From: Tateyamaria omphalii
GTDB lineage: Bacteria; Pseudomonadota; Alphaproteobacteria; Rhodobacterales; Rhodobacteraceae
Assembly (NCBI RefSeq): GCF_019802125.1
Contig: NZ_JAHVHT010000001.1
Coordinates: 310,001 to 374,000 of the forward strand
Length of the DNA stretch: 64,000 nt
Direction of reading: 5' to 3'
Positions 35,780-44,985 of the stretch are shown here, piece after piece. Both the position numbers and the translations under genes were made by a program. Under the pieces are notes generated by a model. It saw only the letters and a program-made list of their open reading frames with translations. It had not been told where the DNA came from and did not search any database. The first letter of the stretch is position 1. Every line of letters begins with the position of its first letter.

Positions 35780-35819
35780 ATGTGTCTCTCTCAAACTCTC
35801 CAAAGGCATTCAGGCCACC
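35770..35819 (+). repeat. Intercistronic hairpin across the GT2 stop codon
   Basis: A perfect 13-bp inverted repeat (GGTGGCCTGAATG at 35770-35782, complement at 35807-35819) with a 24-nt loop. The left arm contains the GT2 stop codon. No T tract follows. It lies 52 bases before the RTX gene, whose own AGGAGG is at 35858-35863. Confidence 0.7.
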
Positions 35820-35871
35820 GCGCCGCCACGGCGCACGAAAACATGACACGCAAATCTAGGAGGAACGCGTA

Positions 35872-37461
35872 ATGGTACGGAAAATCTATGGAACGCCCGA
35901 AGTGGACACGATCAACGGGGGCGCTGGTCCCGATCACATCCTGGGCAAGGCGGAAGACGACCAGATCAATGGCGGGAACAGCCGCGACAAGGTCTTTGGT
36001 CAGGGTGGCGATGACGTCATTCACGGTGCGGCCGGGGGCGACACGCTGCGCGGCGGGCAAGGTGATGACACGATCCACGGTGATCCGGGTCAGGATGTGC
36101 TGTTTGGCGGGACTGGCAACGATGTGATGCATGGTGGCGATACGTCCGGCGGATCAGGCACCGGTTCCGGTGGCGGAGGCGTCGACGACCGTCTTTGGGG
36201 TGGTGCTGGCCATGACGATATGTCTGGTGGTTCGGGCAATGACCGCCTGTACGGCGGCACCGGTGAGGACACGATGGACGGTGGCCTTGGCGCGGACCGG
36301 CTGTTTGGTGCGTCCGAAAACGACCTGATGGCTGGCGGCGGTGGCAATGACACGTTGTCCGGTGGCGAAGGCGATGACAGCCTGACGGGCAGCCAGGGCA
36401 CCGATCGTCTGTTCGGTGGTGCCGGGCATGATGATCTGAACGGTGGCGTCGGGGCGGATGCCCTGTTTGGCGGTGCGGGTTCGGATGCGCTGATCGGTCT
36501 GGCAGGCCATGACCGCCTGTATGGTGCGGATGATGCAGATGAACTGTCGGGTGGTGGCGGAAACGACATCCTGCATGGTGGCAAGGGCGCTGACACGTTG
36601 GATGGTGGCGCTGGCGACGACCTGATGTGGGGTGGTGACGATGACGACTCGCTTGAAGGCGGGGCCGGTGACGATCGTCTTGATGGCGGCGAAGGCCATG
36701 ACGTGCTGTCTGGCGGTGCAGGGGCTGACAGCCTGTATGGGCGGTCGGAGAACGATGCACTCTATGGCGGTGGCGGAAACGACATTCTGCGCGGTGGGGT
36801 TGGTGATGACACGCTGGATGGCGGTGATGGAGCCGACCATGTCTTCGGCGGCGACGGATCGGATCAGTTGAGCGGTGGCGGCGGCAACGACCAACTCTAT
36901 GGTCGGCGCGGCAATGACCTCTTGGATGGTGGCGCCGGCAGCGACGTGTTGCGCGGCGGAAATGGTGCAGACACGGTTCTGGGCGGCAGTGGCGGAGATG
37001 ATCTGCACGGTGGTGCGGGGGCTGATCTGCTGCAGGGTGGCGCAGGCCGCGACATCCTTGACGGTGCTTGGGGCAATGACACGATTGAAGGTGGCGCCGG
37101 GGCCGATACGCTGACCGGCGGTGGCGGCCATGATGTTCTGGACGGTGGCCGGGGCGTCAATGTCCTGACCGGTGGTCAGGGCCATGACGTGTTTGTCTTC
37201 CATGAAGACAACAGCTTTTTCCGCGACCAGATCACGGACCTGAACATCTACGGTTCCAACGCCGATGCCATTGATCTGTCCGACTTCAACTTTTCTGATG
37301 CGATCACCGACCGCGCGGCCTGGGCAGATGCGCATATGGAACAGCTGGCCGATGGTGACGTCCTGATCCGGCTGTCGGGTGCGCAGAGTATTCTGGTCGA
37401 GGATCACGCAAATGTCGGAAGCGGGTTTGCCGATGGCGTTCTGGATGCGTTAATATTCTAG
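35872..37461 (+). CDS. RTX (haemolysin-type calcium-binding repeat) protein
   Basis: A 529-residue acidic protein. From about residue 12 to 440 it is nearly all GGxGxDxhx nonapeptides (some forty), broken once by a Gly/Ser linker near residues 88-103. A non-repetitive tail follows (DVFVFHEDNSF...ITDLNIYGSNADAIDLSDF...LDALIF) of the type found at RTX C-termini and recognised by type I secretion. No catalytic domain is present, so it is a structural or adhesive protein that folds with calcium outside the cell. Position inside the synthase gene set suggests it binds or anchors the polysaccharide. No type I exporter genes are adjacent. Confidence 0.9.
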   Translation: MVRKIYGTPEVDTINGGAGPDHILGKAEDDQINGGNSRDKVFGQGGDDVIHGAAGGDTLRGGQGDDTIHGDPGQDVLFGGTGNDVMHGGDTSGGSGTGSGGGGVDDRLWGGAGHDDMSGGSGNDRLYGGTGEDTMDGGLGADRLFGASENDLMAGGGGNDTLSGGEGDDSLTGSQGTDRLFGGAGHDDLNGGVGADALFGGAGSDALIGLAGHDRLYGADDADELSGGGGNDILHGGKGADTLDGGAGDDLMWGGDDDDSLEGGAGDDRLDGGEGHDVLSGGAGADSLYGRSENDALYGGGGNDILRGGVGDDTLDGGDGADHVFGGDGSDQLSGGGGNDQLYGRRGNDLLDGGAGSDVLRGGNGADTVLGGSGGDDLHGGAGADLLQGGAGRDILDGAWGNDTIEGGAGADTLTGGGGHDVLDGGRGVNVLTGGQGHDVFVFHEDNSFFRDQITDLNIYGSNADAIDLSDFNFSDAITDRAAWADAHMEQLADGDVLIRLSGAQSILVEDHANVGSGFADGVLDALIF

Positions 37462-37470
37462 TATGACGTG

Positions 37471-37498
37471 TGCTGCCGCATTGATGTATGCGGCAGCA
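37471..37498 (+). repeat. Intercistronic hairpin, RTX | Sel1
   Basis: A perfect 10-bp inverted repeat (TGCTGCCGCA at 37471-37480, complement at 37489-37498) with an 8-nt loop, 9 bases after the RTX stop. No T tract. Possible transcript stabiliser or attenuator below the highly repetitive RTX region. Confidence 0.65.
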
Positions 37499-37528
37499 GC
37501 CCCTGGCTTTCCGGGAAAGGATGATGCG

Positions 37529-38572
37529 ATGAAGACAGTTGTTTTTGCCGTTCTGGTTATGGTTGGTTTGGCTGTTCCTGTCCTGGCGGAAAATGCGAGG
37601 ACGCAGTTCAACGACCTCAAGTACCTTGAGCAGGTGGACCCGAGCGCCGCTTATGCCGGGATGCTTGAAATGGCGCGCGGCGACTACACCCCGGCCAAGG
37701 ATCGTGTCGCCTTTTACCTGCGCAACGGGCTCGGGACGGACAAGGATCTCGCCTCTGCACGCCGTTGGTATAAGCAGGCCGTGGCTGATGAGCATCCTTG
37801 GTCTTTTGCCAATCTGGCCCGGGTCGAGATCGAGCTGGGGCAGGGCGATGCCGCGCTTGCGGTGTTGCAGGCAGCGGTACAGGAGGATCGTCCCGGAACA
37901 CGTCTACTGCTTGGCACGGGTCATATTGACGGGCACTTCGGGGTGGCGTCTGATCCGGAGCTTGGCAGGAACATTCTGACCGGGATGGCCGAGCAAGGCG
38001 ATGCCAAGGCGGCGCATGACCTGATCGCGCGTATCAACTGGAAGCGGCTTCCGGGCCCCGCATCGGACACCGTTGTTGCACTGGTTGAGGAGACGGGTCT
38101 TGCCGGAGACGCGCGCCATGCCGAGGCCGCTTTGATCTACCTAAGCGGCCTTGAGGATCAGAGCGAGGCGACGCTTGCCCGCCGCGCGGTGCTCGCTGAC
38201 GTGTCCGGGATCAGAGAACAGGTTCTGGCCCCCGAACGCATTCGACTTGCCGCGGCCATGCAACCGGCCCAATTCCCATCCCTGATGGAAGAGGTCCTTG
38301 GTGAAACTGGACCCGAAACCTACGCACGGGCAGCAAGCACCGCATTCTGGATCGATCAGAACGCTTGGGTGCGCGTGCTGCAAATGGAACTGCGGGAAAA
38401 GGGGTATTATGCCGGGCGTATCAATGGCCGCATGACCACGCGAACCATCCGCGCCCAGGCTCGGTTCTGCAGAGACGTCGGTATCTGGGATGTCTGCGCG
38501 ACCGGCCCGCTGCGCGGCCCAACGGTGCGTGCCGTGGCGGATGCAATTGCGCAGCAAAAGCCGCAGAGCTGA
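37529..38572 (+). CDS. Secreted Sel1-like repeat protein with peptidoglycan-binding-like C-terminus
   Basis: A 347-residue protein with a signal peptide (MKTVVFAVLVMVGLAVPVLA). Sel1-type helical repeats occur at about residues 45-200 (YLRNGLGTDKDLASARRWYKQAVADEHPWSFANLARVEIE). Near the C-terminus WVRVLQMELREKGYYAGRINGRMTT resembles a peptidoglycan-binding helical motif. Sel1/TPR periplasmic scaffolds accompany synthase-dependent polysaccharide exporters (AlgK, PelB, BcsC N-terminus), so this is a plausible export scaffold here, although no outer-membrane porin gene is adjacent. The start follows AAAGGA. Confidence 0.78.
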   Translation: MKTVVFAVLVMVGLAVPVLAENARTQFNDLKYLEQVDPSAAYAGMLEMARGDYTPAKDRVAFYLRNGLGTDKDLASARRWYKQAVADEHPWSFANLARVEIELGQGDAALAVLQAAVQEDRPGTRLLLGTGHIDGHFGVASDPELGRNILTGMAEQGDAKAAHDLIARINWKRLPGPASDTVVALVEETGLAGDARHAEAALIYLSGLEDQSEATLARRAVLADVSGIREQVLAPERIRLAAAMQPAQFPSLMEEVLGETGPETYARAASTAFWIDQNAWVRVLQMELREKGYYAGRINGRMTTRTIRAQARFCRDVGIWDVCATGPLRGPTVRAVADAIAQQKPQS

Positions 38573-38602
38573 CCCGCCTGCGCTGTCCGGTCAGGGCTGA
38601 CG

Positions 38603-39028
38603 TCAGCGGACGACAAACACCGATTGTGTCGCGTGCCGCGCGACGCGGGCAGCGTTCGGGCCCATCAGGTAGTCTTTCAATTCGGGCCGGTGTGCGCCGA
38701 CGATGATCGCATCGACATCCAGCGCCTCGGCGGTGCGGATGATCTGGTCGTAGACCGTGCCCTCGGCCACGTGGACCTTGTAGGTTACATCCTCCGGCAC
38801 CTTGGCCTTGGCCCAACCATCCAGTTCGGATTGTGCCGCCGCAAGTGCGTTCTTCATGCTGTCGGCAGCCATCGAGGCGCCGACGATGGCCATGCCGGTG
38901 TCCGGAACGACATTCAGCAGGTGCAGCGTGGCCCCTTCGGCGCGCGCCATGGAAAAGGCGGCTTCGGCACTGCGGGCCGCACCGTCGGGCGCGTTGACGT
39001 CAACGGCAAGGAGGAGCGTTTTGAACAT
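38603..39028 (-). CDS. Universal stress protein UspA family
   Basis: A 141-residue USP domain protein. The fold starts TLLLAVDVN and closes with IIVGAHRPELKDYLMGPNAARVARHATQSVFVVR, the ATP-binding loop region. It lies 12 bases after the TRAP permease gene, the same order as TeaD with the ectoine TRAP transporter TeaABC of Halomonas, where the USP moderates uptake. It therefore probably regulates the adjacent TRAP system. Confidence 0.9.
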   Translation of the reverse strand: MFKTLLLAVDVNAPDGAARSAEAAFSMARAEGATLHLLNVVPDTGMAIVGASMAADSMKNALAAAQSELDGWAKAKVPEDVTYKVHVAEGTVYDQIIRTAEALDVDAIIVGAHRPELKDYLMGPNAARVARHATQSVFVVR

Positions 39029-39040
39029 GGTAGGTCTTCC

Positions 39041-41668
39041 CTAGAACGCAGGTTGCGTGGCGCGGCGGCGTTGGATCAGGACCAGCCCGCCCAACAGCAG
39101 GAGGGCGGGGATGAAGAACAGCTCTTTCGGCATCCGCTCGTTTTCGATCTGCACCTGCATGATCTGCACGGGGCTGTCGCCGTAGAAGTCGTATTCGTTG
39201 CCGAGGCTTTCGAAGAACGGTGTGCCGGGGAAGGGCTCGTCCATCGCAATCACATCGCCATCGGGTAGGATCGTGAGGCCCTGTGCGTCAAGCGCACCCT
39301 CGGCGTCGCCGCTGATTGCGGGCAGCGTGATGGTGGTGGGCCTGAGTTGGCCGGTGTCGAAATCCGGCCCTTCGACGATCACGCGCAGTTCCTGGTCCGT
39401 CTCAGCGCTCGCCATAAGCTCGAGAGCGGCGGGGCCGGTGGCGGATTGGTATTTTTCGCTCACTTGATCGAGCAGGTAGTCGGGCCGGAACAGCATGAAG
39501 GCAATCACCAGAAGCGCTACCGTTTCCCAGGTTTTGCTTTTGGCGATGAAGTAGCCCTGGGTCGCGGCCGCGAAGAGCAGCATGGCAATGAGCGATATGA
39601 AGAAGACGAGGATCGCTTTGCCAAAGCCCACGTCGATCAACAAAAGGTCCGTGTTGAAGATGAAGAGGAAGGGCAGGAGGGCTGTGCGGATGTCGTAGGC
39701 GAAGCCCTGGACCCCCGTCTTGATCGGATCGCCGCGGGAGATCGCTGCCGCCGCATAGGCGGCAAGGCCCACCGGTGGCGTGTCATCCGCGAGGATGCCG
39801 AAATAGAAGACAAAAAGGTGCACGGCGATGAGCGGGAAGATGTAGCCCGCTGATGCACCGACCGTCAGGATCACCGGTGCCATGAGCGAGGACACGACGA
39901 TGTAGTTGGCCGTCGTGGGCAGGCCCATGCCGAGGATCAGCGACATGACAGCGACGAGGATCAGCAGGATCCAGATGTTGCCGCCTGCGATGACCTCAAC
40001 CACTTGGCCAATGACCTGGTGCGCGCCGGTCAGGCTGATCGTGCCCACGATGACGCCCGCAGCACCCGTGGCGACGCCGATGCCGATCATGTTGCGTGCG
40101 CCGAGGATCAGCCCCTCGACAAAGTCGCGCCAGCCTGCGGTGGTTGCAGAGGCGAAGGCTTCGCCCCGGAACATCGCTTTGAGCGGGCGGTGGGTGAGGG
40201 CCACGATGATCATGAAGATGGTGGCCCAGAAGGCCGAGAGCGACGGCGACAGACGGTCGAGGCTGTCGGTGCGCACCATCAGGTTCCAGACGAGGATGAA
40301 GATCGGCAGTGAGAAATAGGCTCCGCCCAGCAGCGTGGGCGTGAGCCGGGGCGCTTCGAGTGGCCCATCGGGGTCGTCCATCGCCACGTCCGGGTAGCGC
40401 GAGGCAAAGTAAACGAGGACGAGGTAGAGGAGCGCCACGATGGCGACGGCGCCGTAGACGCTTTCGGTCATGAAGTTGTCGAGCACGTTGCGCAGCCCGA
40501 TCATCACGAAGGTGCAGGCACCAAGGAAGATGAAGCCTGACAGGAAGAGGATCAGGATCAGGACGGGGCCGATATGGCGACCGGCCTTTTTCAGCCCCTG
40601 CATCTGCATTTTCAGCGCTTCGAGGTGCACGATATAGAGGAGCGCGATGTAGGAGATGACCGCCGGGAGGAAGGCGTGTTTGACCACGTCGATATAGGGG
40701 ATGTTGACGTATTCGACCATCAGGAAGGCCGCGGCCCCCATGACCGGCGGGGTAAGCTGGCCGTTGGTGGAGGAGGCGACTTCGACCGCGCCTGCTTTCT
40801 CTGCCGGGAAGCCGATGCGCTTCATCAGCGGGATGGTGAAGGTGCCGGTGGTCACGGTGTTCGAGATTGAGGAGCCCGAGATCATGCCGGTGAGCATGGA
40901 GGACAGGACCGACGCCTTGGCTGGGCCGCCGCGCAGGGCGCCCAGAAGGGCGATGGCGACCTTGATGAACCACGATCCGCCGCCAGCGCGGTCAAGGAGT
41001 GCACCGAAAAGGACGAAGAGGAAGATCATGGAGGTGGAAACGCCGAGGGCGACGCCGAACACGCCTTCGGTCTGCATCCAATAGTGGCCGAGCGCTTTGG
41101 AGAGCGATGCGCCGCCGTAATTCGTGATCTCGCGCGCCCATTCGGAGTAGCCACCGAAGAAGGCGAAGGCCACGAAGGCGGAGGCGATGATGACAAGGGG
41201 CAGACCGAGCGAGCGATAGACGGCAATCAGCAGGACGATCATCCCGATCGAGGACATGGTGATGTCGGTCGGGCTCCACAGACCGGGGCGGTCCGCGATC
41301 TCGAACCGGAAGACGACGAGGTAGAGGCAGGAACTGACGCCGAGGACGATCAACACCCAGTCATAGAGCGGGATGCGGTCCTTGGGTGAGGACTTGAACA
41401 GGGGAAAGGCGAGCGTTGCCAGCATGATGGCAAAGGCCAGGTGCACGAAGCGGGCCTGTGCGACGATATTGGCAAAGATGCCCATGCCGGTGGCCTGGGC
41501 CACGATGCCCGGCACCTTGGACGCGATGTAGAGCTGGAACAAGGACCAGACGATGCAGGTGCCGATGATCAGCTTGGCTTGCCACGCGGCGGAGGGGTTG
41601 CGCGCGCCGGTATCGGCCTCGGCCACGAGGTCATCGGCGGATTGCGTCACTGTGTTTTGATTGGTCAT
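39041..41668 (-). CDS. TRAP transporter fused permease (DctQM), TAXI type
   Basis: An 875-residue inner-membrane protein in which the small (Q) and large (M) TRAP subunits are fused, as is usual for TAXI systems. The M domain has LFGALLDRAGGGSWF, GMISGSSISNTVTTGTFTIPLMKRIGF and GLPTTANYIVVSSLMAP. A periplasmic or soluble tail of about 100 residues ends with one more helix (FFIPALLLLGGLVLIQRRR). It imports the ligand of the TAXI binding protein encoded upstream, driven by a sodium or proton gradient. A hairpin separates the two genes. Confidence 0.93.
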   Translation of the reverse strand: MTNQNTVTQSADDLVAEADTGARNPSAAWQAKLIIGTCIVWSLFQLYIASKVPGIVAQATGMGIFANIVAQARFVHLAFAIMLATLAFPLFKSSPKDRIPLYDWVLIVLGVSSCLYLVVFRFEIADRPGLWSPTDITMSSIGMIVLLIAVYRSLGLPLVIIASAFVAFAFFGGYSEWAREITNYGGASLSKALGHYWMQTEGVFGVALGVSTSMIFLFVLFGALLDRAGGGSWFIKVAIALLGALRGGPAKASVLSSMLTGMISGSSISNTVTTGTFTIPLMKRIGFPAEKAGAVEVASSTNGQLTPPVMGAAAFLMVEYVNIPYIDVVKHAFLPAVISYIALLYIVHLEALKMQMQGLKKAGRHIGPVLILILFLSGFIFLGACTFVMIGLRNVLDNFMTESVYGAVAIVALLYLVLVYFASRYPDVAMDDPDGPLEAPRLTPTLLGGAYFSLPIFILVWNLMVRTDSLDRLSPSLSAFWATIFMIIVALTHRPLKAMFRGEAFASATTAGWRDFVEGLILGARNMIGIGVATGAAGVIVGTISLTGAHQVIGQVVEVIAGGNIWILLILVAVMSLILGMGLPTTANYIVVSSLMAPVILTVGASAGYIFPLIAVHLFVFYFGILADDTPPVGLAAYAAAAISRGDPIKTGVQGFAYDIRTALLPFLFIFNTDLLLIDVGFGKAILVFFISLIAMLLFAAATQGYFIAKSKTWETVALLVIAFMLFRPDYLLDQVSEKYQSATGPAALELMASAETDQELRVIVEGPDFDTGQLRPTTITLPAISGDAEGALDAQGLTILPDGDVIAMDEPFPGTPFFESLGNEYDFYGDSPVQIMQVQIENERMPKELFFIPALLLLGGLVLIQRRRATQPAF

Positions 41669-41738
41669 GGAAATGTCCCCCGTGCGGGCAAAGCGCGGGC
41701 GTTATGCGCCCGTCTGCTGGCTATCGTTTTTGAAATGT

Positions 41739-41770
41739 GAAACGCCCGAAGCGGTGGCTCCGGGCGTTTC
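41739..41770 (-). repeat. Hairpin between TAXI binding-protein and permease genes
   Basis: A perfect 10-bp stem (41739-41748 and 41761-41770) with a 12-nt loop, 11 bases after the binding-protein stop. There is no long T tract. Such hairpins commonly make the binding protein more abundant than the permease. Confidence 0.65.
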
Positions 41771-41781
41771 GGGACTTGAGT

Positions 41782-42750
41782 TTAGTTCATCAGGCCCAGT
41801 TCTTTATAGGCTTTTTCCGCACCGGGGTGCAGAGGCGCCGACAGACCGTCCTTGACCATTTCGGCTGGATCAAGGTTGGCAAAGGCCGGGTGCAGACCCT
41901 TGAAGTCGTCGATGTTCTCCATCACGGCCTTGGCCACGATATACACCGTGTCCTCTGGCACGCTGGCCGAGGTCACGAAGGTGGCACCAACGCCGAAGGT
42001 CGTGGTGTCGCCATCCGTTCCTGCGTACATGCCGCCCGGAATGGTCGCCACGCGGTAGAACGGGTTGTCCGCGACCAACTGGTCGATAGGTGCGCCGGTG
42101 ACGGACACAAGGCGCGCGTCACAGGTCGTGGTCGCTTCCTTGATCGCCGCTGCGGGGTGGCCGATGGTGTAGATCATCGCGTCGATATTGCCGTCGCACA
42201 GCTGCTTGGCCATCTCGGAACCCTTGTATTCGGTCGCGAGCGCCAGATCGTCCATGCCGATACCGAAGGCGTCCATGACAACTTCCATCGTGGCGCGCTG
42301 ACCGGAGCCGGGGTTGCCGACATTCACACGCTTGCCTGCCAGATCCTCGAAGCTTTCGATGCCGCTGTCACCGCGTACTATCAGCGTGAAGGGTTCGGGG
42401 TGCACCGACATCACGGCGCGGATGTCAGGGAAGGCGGCGTCGCCCTCAAACTTCGATGTGCCGTTGAACGCATGGTGCTGCCAGTCGGACTGGGCCACAC
42501 CGAACTCGAGCTCGCCCGCCTTGATCGTGTTGATGTTGTAGACGGAGCCACCGGTCGATTCCACGGCGCAGCGGATGCCGTGTTCCTTGCGGGACTTGTT
42601 CACCAGACGGCAGATCGCGCCGCCCGTGGGGTAGTACACGCCGGTCACACCGCCGGTGCCGATCGAGATGAATTCCTGCGCCATGGCGACGGGCGCAGTC
42701 ATCAGCGCGCCAGCGACAACGGCGGCCCCCAGTTTAAGTTTTGCAAACAT
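41782..42750 (-). CDS. TAXI-family TRAP transporter solute-binding protein
   Basis: A 322-residue periplasmic protein with a signal peptide ([19 protein letters not shown], then QEF). The TAXI start [24 protein letters not shown] is followed by [28 protein letters not shown] and [23 protein letters not shown]. Ligands of the family include glutamate-like and other organic acids; the specific ligand is not deducible. ATG 42750 is preferred over TTG 42756 because GGGAG sits at normal distance. First gene of the SBP-permease-UspA operon. Confidence 0.93.
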   Translation of the reverse strand: MFAKLKLGAAVVAGALMTAPVAMAQEFISIGTGGVTGVYYPTGGAICRLVNKSRKEHGIRCAVESTGGSVYNINTIKAGELEFGVAQSDWQHHAFNGTSKFEGDAAFPDIRAVMSVHPEPFTLIVRGDSGIESFEDLAGKRVNVGNPGSGQRATMEVVMDAFGIGMDDLALATEYKGSEMAKQLCDGNIDAMIYTIGHPAAAIKEATTTCDARLVSVTGAPIDQLVADNPFYRVATIPGGMYAGTDGDTTTFGVGATFVTSASVPEDTVYIVAKAVMENIDDFKGLHPAFANLDPAEMVKDGLSAPLHPGAEKAYKELGLMN

Positions 42751-43077
42751 TATCAATTTTCTCCCTTATGTTTGGCCGTCTTGCGCGCCGAAGCACGGCG
42801 CACGGCTGATCCCTCTACCCTGCGGATCGACGCCGTAAGGTCAACCTTTGCGATAATGAATTAGTGGGCGTGCTGAGCAGATACGGCGGCGGCGAAGCGC
42901 TGAGAACCAACGACTTGGCGCGGAATACTTCAATAAATGCTGAGGATGCCCGCATGTATGGGACTTTTCAGGCCGCATGTTTCGCGACATCCTGTGCGCA
43001 TAGATTGGGCGCGGTCCACGTGACGCGCCGCCCCTGTGGGCGGGGCAGCTCTGGGCCGCAGATTCGGAGCTTTGTCG
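42751..43077. other. 327-base intergenic region between divergent genes
   Basis: It separates the TAXI operon from the aminotransferase gene and must contain both promoters. I see no coding frame with a convincing start, no strong hairpin and no RNA gene in it. Confidence 0.5.
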
Positions 43078-44397
43078 ATGAGCCACGTTTTTCCCCGGAA
43101 CTCCAAGGCGCCGCCGCCGATGGTGTCGCGCGGTGCGGGTGCGTATCTGTTTGATGCGGGGGGCAAATCCTACCTCAATTGCGGCGATGCGGCTGTGTCG
43201 TGCCTGGGCCATGGGGACGCCCACGTGACGGCGGCCATCAAGGCGCAGCTGGATCAGGTGGCCTTTGCCCATACCGGATACTTTACATCCGCCCCGGCCG
43301 AGCAACTGGCCGACCGTTTGGTGGCGGCGACGCCAGACGGGCTCGACCGCGTTTACTTCGTATCCGGCGGGTCCGAGGCGATGGAAGCGGCGCTGAAGCT
43401 GGCGCGTCAGTATTTCATTGAGATCGGGCAACCTGAACGGTCACATGTTATTGCCCGGCAGCAAAGCTATCACGGCAATACGCTTGGGGCCTTGGCCACG
43501 GGCGGCAATGAGGCACGGCGTGCGCCATTTGATCCGCTGTTGATGAAGGTGAGCCATGTGTCGCCCTGCTATGCCTATCGCGGGCAGGCGGACGGCGAGA
43601 CCGAGGCGCAATATGTGGATCGGTTGATCGACGAGTTGGAGGCCGAGGTACAGGCCGTTGGCCCGGACAAGGTAATGGCTTTTGTCGCGGAGCCGGTCGT
43701 CGGTGCGACGTTGGGGGCGGTGCCCGCTGTCGGGGACTATTTTGCGAAGGTCCGCGCGCTGTGTGATCGCCATGGCATCCTGTTGATCTTTGACGAGGTG
43801 ATGTGCGGCATGGGGCGGACCGGAACGCTCTTTGCGTGCGAGCAGCATGGGGTGTCACCCGACATCTGTGCCATCGCCAAGGGGCTGGGGGCTGGGTATC
43901 AGCCCATCGGTGCAATGCTGTGCAGTGCGCGTATCCACGACACCATCCGGGACGGGTCCGGTTTTTTCCAGCATGGGCACACCTATCTGGGCCACCCGGT
44001 CGCCTGTGCCGCGGCGTTGGCCGTGGTCGAGCGGTTGCTGGATGACGAGGTGCTGGCCCGCGTCGCGCCCCTGGGCGACGCGCTGCATCAGGCGCTGACA
44101 GAGCGGTTCGGGCAGCATCCCCATGTAGGCGATATTCGTGGCGTCGGCCTGTTTCGGGCCATTGAACTCGTTCAGTCGCGCGAAACGAAAGCGCCGTTCG
44201 ATCCTGCAGACAAGGTGCATGCCCGGCTGAAGGCGGCGGCCTTCGACGAAGGATTGATCTGCTATCCGATGGGCGGGACCATGGACGGCACGCGCGGCGA
44301 CCACGTGTTGCTGGCGCCGCCGTTCATTCTGCAGGAGAGCGAGGTGGAACTTCTGGCGGACCGGCTGGAGGCGGCCGTGCGCAGGGTGCTGGCCTAG
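43078..44397 (+). CDS. Class III (omega) PLP-dependent aminotransferase
   Basis: A 439-residue enzyme. Landmarks are the cofactor segment VYFVSGGSEAMEAALKLARQY, QSYHGNTLGALA, the Asp of LIFDEVMCGMGRTG and the PLP lysine in DICAIAKGLGAGYQPIGAML. It transfers amino groups from an omega-amino compound (for example beta-alanine, taurine, GABA or putrescine type) to pyruvate or 2-oxoglutarate; the substrate is not evident. A TRAP system is divergent from it. Convergent with tdk, 6 bases apart. Confidence 0.9.
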   Translation: MSHVFPRNSKAPPPMVSRGAGAYLFDAGGKSYLNCGDAAVSCLGHGDAHVTAAIKAQLDQVAFAHTGYFTSAPAEQLADRLVAATPDGLDRVYFVSGGSEAMEAALKLARQYFIEIGQPERSHVIARQQSYHGNTLGALATGGNEARRAPFDPLLMKVSHVSPCYAYRGQADGETEAQYVDRLIDELEAEVQAVGPDKVMAFVAEPVVGATLGAVPAVGDYFAKVRALCDRHGILLIFDEVMCGMGRTGTLFACEQHGVSPDICAIAKGLGAGYQPIGAMLCSARIHDTIRDGSGFFQHGHTYLGHPVACAAALAVVERLLDDEVLARVAPLGDALHQALTERFGQHPHVGDIRGVGLFRAIELVQSRETKAPFDPADKVHARLKAAAFDEGLICYPMGGTMDGTRGDHVLLAPPFILQESEVELLADRLEAAVRRVLA

Positions 44398-44403
44398 GCC
44401 CGG

Positions 44404-44985
44404 TTACAGATCGCCCACCGCGTCCCGCCAGTGCCGTCGGCACAGCGAGACATAGGTTTCATTGCCCCCGATCTGCACCTGTGCGCCGTCTGTGATGGCG
44501 TTGCCCTCGGCATCCTGCCGGATGACCATCGTGGCCTTGCGCCCGCAGTGGCAGATGGTGCGCACTTCGCGCATCTCGTCAGCAAGGGCCAGCAGAGTGG
44601 CTGAGCCGGGAAAAAGCTTGCCGCGGAAATCGACCCGCAGGCCGTAGCACATGACGGGGATTTTCAGGTCATCCACGACGCGGGCCAGTTGCCACACTTG
44701 GTCTTCGGTCAGGAATTGCGCTTCGTCCACGAAGACGCACACGATTGCGCCCTCTGCCTGTCGGGTTGTGACCTTGACCAACAGGTCATCGCGTGACGTG
44801 AACGTGTCGGCGTCCGCGCCGATACCGATGCGCGAGGCGATGCGCCCGTGGCCCGCCCGATCGTCAAAGGACGCGGTCATCAGGTAGGGCACCATGCCCC
44901 GTTCGCGGTAGTTGTGCGCCGCCTGCAAAAGCACCGTCGATTTGCCCGCGTTCATCGTCGAATAATGGAAATAGAGCTTGGCCAT
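44404..44985 (-). CDS. tdk: Thymidine kinase
   Basis: A 193-residue type II thymidine kinase. P-loop [11 protein letters not shown], the catalytic Glu in VFVDEAQFL, the thymidine-binding lasso ([14 protein letters not shown]) and zinc-site cysteines (CHCGRKA and a late CRRH) are all seen. It salvages thymidine to dTMP. Single-gene unit. Confidence 0.96.
   Translation of the reverse strand: MAKLYFHYSTMNAGKSTVLLQAAHNYRERGMVPYLMTASFDDRAGHGRIASRIGIGADADTFTSRDDLLVKVTTRQAEGAIVCVFVDEAQFLTEDQVWQLARVVDDLKIPVMCYGLRVDFRGKLFPGSATLLALADEMREVRTICHCGRKATMVIRQDAEGNAITDGAQVQIGGNETYVSLCRRHWRDAVGDL

Noticed and set aside
36017-37407. Long open frames antisense to and in the second frame of the RTX gene
   Set aside because: They arise from the repetitive GGxGxD codon pattern; their proteins are low-complexity repeats with no start signals.
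41737-42864. A 375-codon plus-strand frame antisense to the TAXI binding protein
   Set aside because: Shadow frame with His/Arg-rich low-complexity composition; the minus-strand protein has a signal peptide and family motifs.
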